A DNA stretch of 10,429 nt, from assembly GCA_009778255.1 (NCBI GenBank), contig WRKD01000157.1:1-10429 (forward strand), written 5' to 3'. This document shows, one piece after another, positions 1 to 6,429 of the stretch (the first letter of the stretch is position 1; the number at the start of each line of letters is the position of its first letter). The position numbers and the translations under genes were made by a program. The notes under the pieces are model-generated. The model searched no databases and had not been told where the DNA came from. It saw only the letters and a program-made list of their open reading frames with translations. This DNA comes from Bacillota bacterium (GTDB lineage Bacteria > Bacillota > Dehalobacteriia > UBA4068).

Positions 1-5
1 TTCAT
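1..5 (-). CDS. Start of a divergent gene cut by the window edge
   Basis: Read on the minus strand, the first bases give a strong ribosome binding site (TAAGGAGG, about 11-18) followed at 6-7 bases by ATG at 5-3 and then AA before the window ends. Only the start codon is visible, so nothing can be said about the product. The gene is transcribed away from the Rrf2 regulator and shares its upstream region. A perfect -35 box (TTGACA on the minus strand, 86-81) lies upstream, which supports a real gene here. Confidence 0.55.
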
Positions 6-57
6 ATTATCCTCCTTAGTAGTAATATTATTAAATATTTTCATCTATAGCATGTAA

Positions 58-86
58 AAATTATCATACTACTCTCTTTTTGTCAA
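58..86 (-). promoter_or_regulatory. Probable promoter of the divergent left-edge gene
   Basis: The minus strand has a perfect TTGACA -35 box at 86-81. The -10 is less clear: GATAAT at 65-60 gives a 15-base spacer, and TAATTT at 63-58 gives the ideal 17-base spacer but a poorer match. A transcript from either would have a leader of roughly 45-50 bases ending in the AAGGAGG site before the ATG at position 5. Confidence 0.45.
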
Positions 87-121
87 TAGTTTTTTGTAAA
101 TATAATAATTTATACTCAAAT

Positions 122-157
122 GGTTGGTTGCCAAAGTAAGGTTGGTTGACAAAGTAA
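122..157. repeat. Two tandem 18-bp repeats in the divergent promoter region
   Basis: GGTTGGTTGCCAAAGTAA (122-139) is followed at once by GGTTGGTTGACAAAGTAA (140-157), 17 of 18 identical. The first copy contains the small dyad TTGG-TTG-CCAA. The pair ends 14 bases before the -35 box of the Rrf2-iscS operon and lies upstream of the -35 of the divergent gene, so it is positioned like an activator or second-operator site. No known factor is recognised. Confidence 0.7.
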
Positions 158-171
158 ATGCGGCTACTGTA

Positions 172-200
172 TTGACATGGGTTAATTTTTGCCGTATACT
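172..200 (+). promoter_or_regulatory. Promoter of the Rrf2-iscS operon
   Basis: The -35 box TTGACA (172-177) is perfect. A 17-base spacer separates it from the -10 box TATACT (195-200), which matches five of six bases of TATAAT. Transcription should start near 207, giving a leader of about 49 bases before the ATG at 256. Confidence 0.8.
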
Positions 201-204
201 AAAC

Positions 205-219
205 CTAGTAAATTATTAG
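205..219. promoter_or_regulatory. Dyad operator overlapping the transcription start
   Basis: CTAGTAAATTATTAG is a 15-bp palindrome centred on 212, with one mismatched pair (G208/T216). It covers the predicted start point just downstream of the -10 box, the usual place for a repressor site. Rrf2-family regulators bind dyads of about this size and often repress their own operon, so autoregulation by the adjacent regulator is the natural inference. I do not claim a match to a published consensus. Confidence 0.5.
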
Positions 220-255
220 ACATTAAATTTCTATACAATAATTAAGGAGACAGAT

Positions 256-672
256 ATGAATGTATCTACCAAGGGCCGCTATGGCTTGCGCGCAATTATG
301 GATATTGCCAAATATGGGCAAGAGCGGCCGGTGACTTTATCGGCAATTTCTCGCAGGCAGCAGATTTCTGAAGGGTATTTGGAACAGCTTATGTCGTCTA
401 TGAAAAAAGCCGGGCTGGTTAAAAGTAGCCGCGGCGCGCAGGGCGGATACAGTTTGGCCTGCGAACCGGATAAAATAGAGGCAGGGGATATTTTTCGTGC
501 TTTGGAAGGGCCGCTGGCTTTAACTGCTTGCATTGGCGAAGCGGAAGAACAAGCTTGTTTTATGCAGGAAAGCTGCGGCAGCCGCTTTATATGGGAAGAA
601 TTGCAAAAAGCGGTAAGCCGTGTGCTGGCTTCTTATACTTTAGCGGATCTTTTAGCACGGGAGAAAAATTAA
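256..672 (+). CDS. Rrf2-family transcriptional regulator, IscR-like
   Basis: This 138-residue protein has the typical Rrf2 length and opening (MNVSTKGRYGLRAIMDIA). A winged helix-turn-helix occupies about residues 1-65, with the recognition region around ISEGYLEQLMSSMKKAGLV and the wing SSRGAQGGYSL. Three cysteines, C92, C101 and C107, lie in the loop after the dimer helix region where IscR-type members bind an iron-sulfur cluster, so it probably senses cluster status or a related redox signal. E. coli IscR spaces its cysteines slightly closer (92, 98, 104). The ATG at 256 has a good AAGGAGA site 7 bases upstream. The cysteine desulfurase follows after 31 bases with no terminator, supporting a role in controlling iron-sulfur or cysteine metabolism. 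Use of the name iscR would be reasonable but is not proven, since CymR-like members share this fold. Confidence 0.93.
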   Translation: MNVSTKGRYGLRAIMDIAKYGQERPVTLSAISRRQQISEGYLEQLMSSMKKAGLVKSSRGAQGGYSLACEPDKIEAGDIFRALEGPLALTACIGEAEEQACFMQESCGSRFIWEELQKAVSRVLASYTLADLLAREKN

Positions 673-703
673 CGCAAAGCAGATATGAAACGGAGGGTTT
701 TTT

Positions 704-1858
704 ATGCTAAAGGTGTATTTGGATCATGCTGCTACCACACCTCTTTTTCCACAGGTGATAGAGAAAATGACTGTATTTTTACAAGAGCATTATGGCAACC
801 CTTCAAGCCTGCATAGCTTTGGTCGCGACGCTAAAGCTTATTTAGAGCAGGCTAGAGCAGAGGTGGCTACTCTCATAAACGCTGCCGCAGAAGAGATTTA
901 TTTTACTAGCGGCGGTACGGAAGCGGATAATATTGCTATTTTAGGCAGCGCGGCTACGACGCAAAAAAAACATCTTATAACTTCTGCCATAGAACATCAT
1001 GCAGTACTAGATACCTGTGAATATTTACGCCAACAGGGTTTTGAATTGAGCATACTGCCGGTAGATGAATATGGTATGGTGCAGCCGGCAGTTTTGGCGC
1101 AGGCTTTGCGTGAAGATACTTATTTAGTATCTATTATGCATGGCAATAATGAAGTAGGCTCCATTAACCCTATACGGGAATTGGTAGAACTGACCCATGA
1201 GGCAGGGGCGCTGTTTCATACAGATGCTGTGCAAAGCGTGGGTAAAATAGAGGTAGATGTAAAAAAACTGGGAGTAGATATGCTCACTTATTCTTCGCAT
1301 AAAATAAACGGCCCCAAGGGTGCGGGCGCGCTTTTTGTGCGTAGAGGGCTAGATGTGCAAGGAAGGGTTTACGGCGGCGGGCAAGAAAAAAAGCTGCGTT
1401 CCGGAACCGAGAATTTGCCCGGTATTGTAGGCTTCGGCGCAGCAGCGGCCCTTACTGCTTTATCTTGGCAAGAGGATGCAAAGCGCCTGCGCATTTTGCG
1501 GGATATGTTTGTGGCAGAGGTATTGCGTACTATACCGGGTGCCCGTTTAAACGGGCACCCGGTAAAGCGCCTGCCGCAGAACGCTAATTTGAGTTTCGAT
1601 TATGTGGAAGGCGAAGCGCTGTTATTGCATTTAGATATGCATGGAATAGCAGCTTCCAGCGGTTCGGCTTGTTCTTCCGGCTCTATGAGCCCTTCTCATG
1701 TATTACAAGCTATGAAGCTGAGCGACAACTGGCTAGCCAGCGCCATCCGTTTCAGCTTAGGTTATGGTGTAGATGAACAACAGCTAGGTTATGTGCTGGA
1801 AGTTTTACAAAATAAAGTTGCGTTATTACGAAAAGCCAGCCCGTTTTACACGGAATAA
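704..1858 (+). CDS. iscS: Cysteine desulfurase, group I NifS/IscS type
   Basis: This 384-residue PLP enzyme removes sulfur from L-cysteine as an enzyme-bound persulfide, for iron-sulfur clusters, thio-tRNA and other sulfur users in the cytosol. It begins with the family signature YLDHAATTPL. Visible active-site features are H98 in the AIEHHAVLDTC stretch, which stacks on the cofactor, D174 and Q177 in FHTDAVQ, and the PLP lysine K200 in SSHKINGPKG. The catalytic cysteine C323 sits in the long mobile loop SSGSACSSGSMSPSHVL, which places it in group I rather than the SufS group. ATG 704 has a GGAGGG site and matches the family start. It is the second gene of the Rrf2 operon. No iscU or nifU follows. 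The codons around residues 277-287 lie within a perfect 32-bp palindrome (1533-1564). A nifS name is equally possible because the two cannot be told apart from sequence alone. Confidence 0.95.
   Translation: MLKVYLDHAATTPLFPQVIEKMTVFLQEHYGNPSSLHSFGRDAKAYLEQARAEVATLINAAAEEIYFTSGGTEADNIAILGSAATTQKKHLITSAIEHHAVLDTCEYLRQQGFELSILPVDEYGMVQPAVLAQALREDTYLVSIMHGNNEVGSINPIRELVELTHEAGALFHTDAVQSVGKIEVDVKKLGVDMLTYSSHKINGPKGAGALFVRRGLDVQGRVYGGGQEKKLRSGTENLPGIVGFGAAAALTALSWQEDAKRLRILRDMFVAEVLRTIPGARLNGHPVKRLPQNANLSFDYVEGEALLLHLDMHGIAASSGSACSSGSMSPSHVLQAMKLSDNWLASAIRFSLGYGVDEQQLGYVLEVLQNKVALLRKASPFYTE
1533..1564. repeat. Perfect 32-bp palindrome inside iscS
   Basis: The half-site TACCGGGTGCCCGTTT (1533-1548) is followed at once by its exact reverse complement (1549-1564), with no spacer and no mismatch. 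It encodes conserved residues of the desulfurase around GARLNGHPV, so it is part of the working gene. In mRNA it could fold as a long, very GC-rich hairpin. The GC content of the arms is well above that of the surrounding coding sequence. Confidence 0.95.
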
Positions 1859-1864
1859 AGCATG

Positions 1865-1893
1865 TGGCGGCTTTCAGCTGCTAATTATTTTTT
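1865..1893 (+). terminator. Probable Rho-independent terminator of the Rrf2-iscS operon
   Basis: A short stem pairs 1865-1871 with 1877-1883 (core GCGGC/GCTGC, two G-U pairs, loop TTTCA) and is followed by TTATTTTTT at 1885-1893. It begins 7 bases after the iscS stop codon. The stem is weak, and the T-run overlaps the stop codon of the convergent kinase gene. On the minus strand the wobble pairs become mismatches and no T-run follows, so it acts only for iscS if at all. Confidence 0.5.
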
Positions 1894-4335
1894 AAGGCAT
1901 AGTTTGTAAATGATTTGCAAAACACTATCGAAATCTATAGGTTTTGCTATATGACCGTTCATTCCCGCTTCCCTTACAAAAGCTAAATCCGCTTTCATTA
2001 CATTAGCCGTCATAGCCACTATGGGAACAGATTTCGCGTCTTTACGCAATAACTTGCGGATTGTGCCTGTTGCTTCGTATCCGTCCATTTCCGGCATTTG
2101 TATATCCATTAGAATAATATCAAAATAACCGGGAGGGGAGTTGGCGAATATATCTACCGCCTCTTTTCCGGTAGTGGCTTCTTCGATCTGCATGCCGGTT
2201 TCACAAAGCATTTCTGTTACGATTAGGCGGTTGATATCAATATCATCTGCCACCAGCGCGCGTAGATTAGAATAATCGGCGCTATCTTTTGCATTGTTTA
2301 ACACTTCCGTGTCGAAAGCCATACCGCTTTTTTCTGCAGCCTTAAGCCGCAACACAAAAGAAAAGGTGCTGCCTACGCCCAATTTGCTTTCTACCCAAAT
2401 ACTACCGCCCATCATTTCTACAATATTTTTAGATATGGCAAGACCTAAGCCTGTGCCGCCAAAGCGTCGGGAAATACTGGTATCTGCCTGTTCAAAAGAT
2501 TGGAATAAACGCCCAACCTGTTCTTCACTCATGCCTATGCCCTGATCTGCTATAGAAAAACTGAACTGCGACCAAGTTTCATCTAAATCATCTTCCGTTA
2601 CGGATATTTTAATTTGTCCGCCATCCGGCGAGAACTTGACGGCATTGGCCAATAAATTAAATAAAACCTGGTTTAACCTTAGTTTATCTACCCGGGCATG
2701 ATCCCGGTTTATACTAAGATCCTGCGATATTTCTAGATTATTTTCGCTGGCTTTAGAATGCATCATTGAAACCACAAATGAAATGTTTTCGGAAAGCTGT
2801 ATTTCCTCCTCTGCTAAGATTAATTTACCCGCTTCGATTTTAGACATATCCAGTATATCGTTGAGCAAGCCTAATAGATGCGTAGAAAAGTGTTCAATAT
2901 TGTTGATACACTCCTGTATTTTTTCATAATCATTGGTACGGCGGGCTATTTGCGCCATGCCGATAATAGCGTTCATAGGGGTGCGTATTTCATGGCTCAT
3001 ATTGGAAAGAAAAGTGGTTTTAGAGCGGTTAGCCCTATCTGCTTCTCTTTTGGCGCGCGTAGCTTCGGTAATATCAACTAAAGTTAGCATTACACAAGCC
3101 AGCTGATCTTCGCCGTTTAATACGCGGCGCAGCGAAAAGCCATAACTGTAAGACTGCTCTATATCTGTAGAATTCAAACTGAGGGCGCCAGAAAAAACAC
3201 CGCTGCCATTATCGGAAAAAATTGCCTGCGCCCCCTGGGGCATTTTTAAAGATTTATCTACTGTTAGTACGCGGGCCAAGAGGTTGCTTGATTGAGTGTT
3301 TAACCCGAAGTAAGGCAAAAAGTCGTACATAGCTTTGTTGCCATAAACGAATACTGCTTGAGGATCGAAAAAAGATATAGCTACCGGCACAACATCTAAA
3401 TGATGGCAAAAAGTTTGCAGGGTCATATTAACGCTTTTTAGAATATTGTGATAATCGCCGCGATACCCGCTAACATCTGCTCTGGTGTGCAAAAGACCGG
3501 CGCGGGCATTGAAAAACACTTGATAATTATCATTAATAAGCCCTGCGATAGAATTTGCTACCTTGATAATGGCGCGGCCAATTTGCTCCATTTCGTCGTT
3601 GGGGAATTGTGTATTTGTTATTTGGGTGTTGCCATTGGCCAATTCTTCGGCAGCGGCAATAATAGTGTTTACAGATTTACCAATAGAATTGATGATGATA
3701 GTGCCGAAAATGATCATTACACAAACAAGGAAAAGCAAGAGGCCGGCTATTACTAAGGATGAACCAAAATAGCTGCTTCTTGCTTTTTGGCGGCTGGCAT
3801 AAGCCTGGGCTTCATTAAGGGTAACCAGATCTTCTAAAAGCTTATAAATATCTGTGGACATAGAAAGCACATCGCCATTAAGTAAATCTAGGGCGGCTGT
3901 TGCTTGACCATTAATAGATAATTGCGCCACTTGATCTATTTCTAAAGACCATTCAAAAACCCGCAAGCTTAAATCGGATAAAGAGGCGTATTCGCTGGAT
4001 TGTTCATGTCCGTGATCATATAAAATGCCGAGATAATCATTGATATCTCGCAACAATTTCGCTTGATAGATATTTATGGATACATAAATTTCCTCCGGAT
4101 CATCTGCGGAATAAATGATCACATCTCGCGCCAGCGATTCTATTTTTTCTAAATTGAAGGTTATAGCATTCAAACAAGCCAGCGGTTGTATAATGATATA
4201 ATCATTAGAGCTGATGATTTTGTTCATATTTGAAATGTTTAAATATCCGCATAAAGCTATCAAAAAAGACGCGGCAATGGCTATGCCAAAGGAGATGAGC
4301 ATTTTGGTTTTTATGGTCAAATTATTTATAAGCAC
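1885..4335 (-). CDS. Membrane-bound hybrid sensor histidine kinase
   Basis: From the GTG at 4335 the protein has 816 residues. In order it shows a membrane segment at about 10-30, an extracytoplasmic helical sensor region at about 31-192, a second membrane segment at about 193-217, a HAMP linker (218-268), a second HAMP-like stretch (about 275-310) and a PAS domain (about 311-425). The HisKA domain follows with phospho-acceptor H448 in SHEIRTPMNAIIG, then an ATPase domain with N564, DQGIGM (597-602) and GGTGLGLAI (626-634). A C-terminal receiver has acidic residues near 697-698, phospho-acceptor D744 in LMDIQMPEMDG, T776 and K798. No HPt domain or separate response regulator lies nearby, so its output partner is elsewhere. 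A GTG at 4341 is also in frame, but the AAAAGGAG site (4350-4343) is one base from it and seven from 4335, so 4335 is preferred. The ligand is unknown. It lies 63 bases after the PspC gene on the same strand and may be co-transcribed. Confidence 0.93.
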   Translation of the reverse strand: MLINNLTIKTKMLISFGIAIAASFLIALCGYLNISNMNKIISSNDYIIIQPLACLNAITFNLEKIESLARDVIIYSADDPEEIYVSINIYQAKLLRDINDYLGILYDHGHEQSSEYASLSDLSLRVFEWSLEIDQVAQLSINGQATAALDLLNGDVLSMSTDIYKLLEDLVTLNEAQAYASRQKARSSYFGSSLVIAGLLLFLVCVMIIFGTIIINSIGKSVNTIIAAAEELANGNTQITNTQFPNDEMEQIGRAIIKVANSIAGLINDNYQVFFNARAGLLHTRADVSGYRGDYHNILKSVNMTLQTFCHHLDVVPVAISFFDPQAVFVYGNKAMYDFLPYFGLNTQSSNLLARVLTVDKSLKMPQGAQAIFSDNGSGVFSGALSLNSTDIEQSYSYGFSLRRVLNGEDQLACVMLTLVDITEATRAKREADRANRSKTTFLSNMSHEIRTPMNAIIGMAQIARRTNDYEKIQECINNIEHFSTHLLGLLNDILDMSKIEAGKLILAEEEIQLSENISFVVSMMHSKASENNLEISQDLSINRDHARVDKLRLNQVLFNLLANAVKFSPDGGQIKISVTEDDLDETWSQFSFSIADQGIGMSEEQVGRLFQSFEQADTSISRRFGGTGLGLAISKNIVEMMGGSIWVESKLGVGSTFSFVLRLKAAEKSGMAFDTEVLNNAKDSADYSNLRALVADDIDINRLIVTEMLCETGMQIEEATTGKEAVDIFANSPPGYFDIILMDIQMPEMDGYEATGTIRKLLRKDAKSVPIVAMTANVMKADLAFVREAGMNGHIAKPIDFDSVLQIIYKLCLKK

Positions 4336-4398
4336 AGCCACGCTCCTTTTTTCATAGCCTCTCGCCTATTTTTTGTAGACATAGATACTTAAGCGCCG

Positions 4399-4608
4399 TT
4401 ATATATCTGTATAGCCCGGGTCTTGGGGCACTATAAGCGCCAAGGCTATATAAACAAGTACGCCGCCGAAAATGAAGCCGGGGAAAAAAGCGCAAATTAC
4501 AAATAGTACACGGATGATGGTGGGGTCTATAGAAAAAAACTCTCCCGCGCCGCCGCATACCCCGGCCAGCTTGCGATCTTTAACAGAACGGTATAATTTT
4601 TTATTCAT
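4399..4608 (-). CDS. Small PspC-domain membrane protein
   Basis: This is a 69-residue protein made up almost entirely of a PspC domain: KLYRSVKDRKLAGVCGGAGEF, then IDPTIIRVLFVI, then one hydrophobic span of about residues 32-61. In phage-shock systems PspC is an inner-membrane protein linked to envelope stress. Stand-alone short versions are common in Bacillota, and their role is mostly unknown. Its ribosome binding site (TAGGAG, 4618-4613) overlaps the TAG stop codon of glnS, which ends only 7 bases upstream of the ATG, so translation is probably coupled to glnS. There is no pspA or pspB homologue in the window. Calling it a phage-shock protein would be a domain-level inference only. Confidence 0.88.
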   Translation of the reverse strand: MNKKLYRSVKDRKLAGVCGGAGEFFSIDPTIIRVLFVICAFFPGFIFGGVLVYIALALIVPQDPGYTDI

Positions 4609-4615
4609 GTTTCTC

Positions 4616-6319
4616 CTATCCTTTTTGGCTGGGTAGCAGTCCTTTTCTCCAGCTGTCTTTTAAAGAAACTATACGGTTGAAAACCGGAAAACCGGGTTTT
4701 GTATCTAAATCTACGGCAAAATAGCCATGGCGCAAAAACTGAAAGGTCTGCCCGGCGGCAATATCGGCTAAAGAAGCTTCTACCAATGCGCTTGGCGGAA
4801 TAATTAAAGAATCTTGTGCCAGGTAATCGGTAAAGTTTTCCCCTTCGGCTACGTCGTCGGGGTTTTCTTTGGTAAACAGCTGCCCATACAAACGTACTTG
4901 CGCCGGCAAGGCCGAGAAAGCTTCCAGCCAGTGAATAGTTCCTTTAACTTTTTTGCCGCTTCCTGCCTCGCCGCTTTTAGTTTGCGGGTCGTAAGTGCAC
5001 AGTAACTGCGTAATCTGGCCTGCTTCATCTTTTATTACTTCTTCGCAGCGAATAATATAAGCATGCTTTAAGCGTACTTCACCGCCGGGATAAAGGCGGT
5101 GGAAGCCTTTGACTGGGTTTTCCATAAAATCGCTTTGTTCAATATACAATTCGCGGCCCAAGATGAGCTCGCGGCTACCGTTTTGTGGTTGTTCCGGGTT
5201 ATTCTCGGCGTCGAGCTTTTCTGTTTTGCCTTGTGGCCAATTGGTCAGGATTATTTTTAAGGGCTGCAATACAGCCATTACCCGGTTGGCGCTGATATTT
5301 AGCTCATCGCGCAGGCAATGTTCCAGCAAGGAAAAATCCACGGTACTATTAGCCTTGGCTACGCCAATTTTTTCGCAAAAGCTGCGTATAGCCGCCGGCG
5401 GATACCCACGCCGCCGCATTCCCGCCAAAGTAGGCATACGAGGGTCGTCCCAGCCGTTTACAAAGTTTTCTTCTACTAAAAGACGCAGTTTGCGTTTGCT
5501 CATTACCGTATAGGTAATATTCAGCCGCGCGAATTCTATCTGTTGGCTTAGGCAGGGAACATCGCAGTTTTCTATGCACCAATCGTAGAGCGGGCGATGA
5601 TTTTCGAATTCCAAGGTGCAAATGGAATGCGTTATACCCTCTAAGGCGTCGGAAAGGGGGTGGGCGTAGTCATACATGGGGTATATACACCAGGTATCGC
5701 CGGTACGAGGATGAGTGGAGCGCTGTATGCGGTAAAGCACCGGGTCGCGCATATTAAAATTGGAAGAAGCCATATCTATGCGGGCGCGCAGCACGCGGCT
5801 GCCATCTGCGAATTCTCCATTACGCATGGCTGTAAATAGCTGCAGGTTTTCTTCTACAGACCGCGCGGCATAGGGAGAAAGCTTCCCTGGTATGGTAGGC
5901 GTACCGCGATAAAGGCGTATTTCTTCTTGGCTTAAGTCGCAGACATAGGCTTTGCCTTTTTTTATCAGTTGCACTGCAAATTCATATAATTGCTCAAAAT
6001 AATCGGAGGCGAAGTAAAGCCTGTTTTCCCAGGTAAAACCCAGCCAATTCACACTTTCCATAATTGAATCTATAAACTCTTGTTCCTCTTTAGAGGGATT
6101 TGTATCGTCGAAGCGTAAATTACAGAGTCCGCCATATTTTGTGGCTGTGCCAAAATTCAGGCAAATAGATTTGGCATGGCCAATATGCAGGTAACCATTG
6201 GGCTCCGGTGGAAAGCGCGTATGTACGCGCAGCCCATATTTGCCGCTTTCTAAATCTTTGTGTATAATGTCGTCGATGAAATTTGTACTGGGTAAAGCTA
6301 AAAGATCCTGTTTATTCAA
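4616..6319 (-). CDS. glnS: Glutaminyl-tRNA synthetase
   Basis: This 567-residue class I aminoacyl-tRNA synthetase charges tRNA-Gln with glutamine in the cytosol. The catalytic Rossmann domain carries PPEPNGYLHIGHAK with HIGH at 45-48, and the second signature VMSKRKL at 272-278, the GlnRS form of KMSKS. The GlnRS-type stretch DDTNPSKEEQEFIDSI (71-86) is also present. The C-terminal half is the all-beta anticodon-binding region, recognisable by FHRLYPGGEVRLKHAYII. The length is close to the 554 residues of the E. coli enzyme. The start is TTG at 6319-6317, preceded by a very strong GAGGAGGGG site (6333-6325). No upstream ATG fits better. Many Bacillota lack GlnRS and make Gln-tRNA through GatCAB, so its presence is informative about lineage. 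It is the first gene of a likely operon with the PspC and kinase genes. Confidence 0.96.
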   Translation of the reverse strand: MNKQDLLALPSTNFIDDIIHKDLESGKYGLRVHTRFPPEPNGYLHIGHAKSICLNFGTATKYGGLCNLRFDDTNPSKEEQEFIDSIMESVNWLGFTWENRLYFASDYFEQLYEFAVQLIKKGKAYVCDLSQEEIRLYRGTPTIPGKLSPYAARSVEENLQLFTAMRNGEFADGSRVLRARIDMASSNFNMRDPVLYRIQRSTHPRTGDTWCIYPMYDYAHPLSDALEGITHSICTLEFENHRPLYDWCIENCDVPCLSQQIEFARLNITYTVMSKRKLRLLVEENFVNGWDDPRMPTLAGMRRRGYPPAAIRSFCEKIGVAKANSTVDFSLLEHCLRDELNISANRVMAVLQPLKIILTNWPQGKTEKLDAENNPEQPQNGSRELILGRELYIEQSDFMENPVKGFHRLYPGGEVRLKHAYIIRCEEVIKDEAGQITQLLCTYDPQTKSGEAGSGKKVKGTIHWLEAFSALPAQVRLYGQLFTKENPDDVAEGENFTDYLAQDSLIIPPSALVEASLADIAAGQTFQFLRHGYFAVDLDTKPGFPVFNRIVSLKDSWRKGLLPSQKG

Positions 6320-6324
6320 ACTAA

Positions 6325-6333
6325 CCCCTCCTC
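6325..6333 (-). promoter_or_regulatory. Strong ribosome binding site that fixes the TTG start of glnS
   Basis: GAGGAGGGG on the minus strand lies five bases upstream of the TTG at 6319. Together with the conserved N-terminal residues this supports the non-ATG start. Confidence 0.8.
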
Positions 6334-6366
6334 ATTATGTAGAATTGATTGACAAGGTTGTTTTCT

Positions 6367-6395
6367 ATTATACCCTTTACGGCGTGAATATACAA
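6367..6395 (-). promoter_or_regulatory. Promoter of glnS and its downstream genes
   Basis: On the minus strand a perfect TATAAT -10 box (6372-6367) is separated by 17 bases from TTGTAT (6395-6390), a weak -35 matching three of six bases. Transcription should start near 6360, leaving a leader of about 40 bases. That is too short for a T-box element, so glnS is probably not controlled by a tRNA-sensing leader. Confidence 0.6.
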
Positions 6396-6399
6396 GAAC

Positions 6400-6424
6400 A
6401 AAAAAACGGCAAATAAGCCATTTT
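6400..6424 (-). terminator. Rho-independent terminator of the DUF401 gene
   Basis: On the minus strand AAAATGGC (6424-6417) pairs with GCCGTTTT (6410-6403) around the loop TTATTT, with one G-U pair, and the stem runs into a run of seven T bases. It begins six bases after the stop codon of the DUF401 gene and just upstream of the glnS -35 box. In the plus-strand sense the G-U becomes an A-C mismatch, so it works in the expected direction. Confidence 0.6.
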
Positions 6425-6429
6425 ATGTT

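Noticed and set aside
146..174. Second TTGACA (146-151) as another promoter for the Rrf2 gene
   Set aside because: At a 17-base spacing the -10 position reads GTATTG, a poor match, while the downstream promoter at 172-200 is nearly ideal.
4352..4558. Alternative-frame reading over the PspC gene
   Set aside because: It overlaps the PspC frame almost entirely, is rich in arginine and histidine without any domain, and lacks a ribosome binding site.
6320..6429. T-box leader upstream of glnS
   Set aside because: The predicted start point leaves only about 40 bases of leader, and the T-box core sequence is absent.
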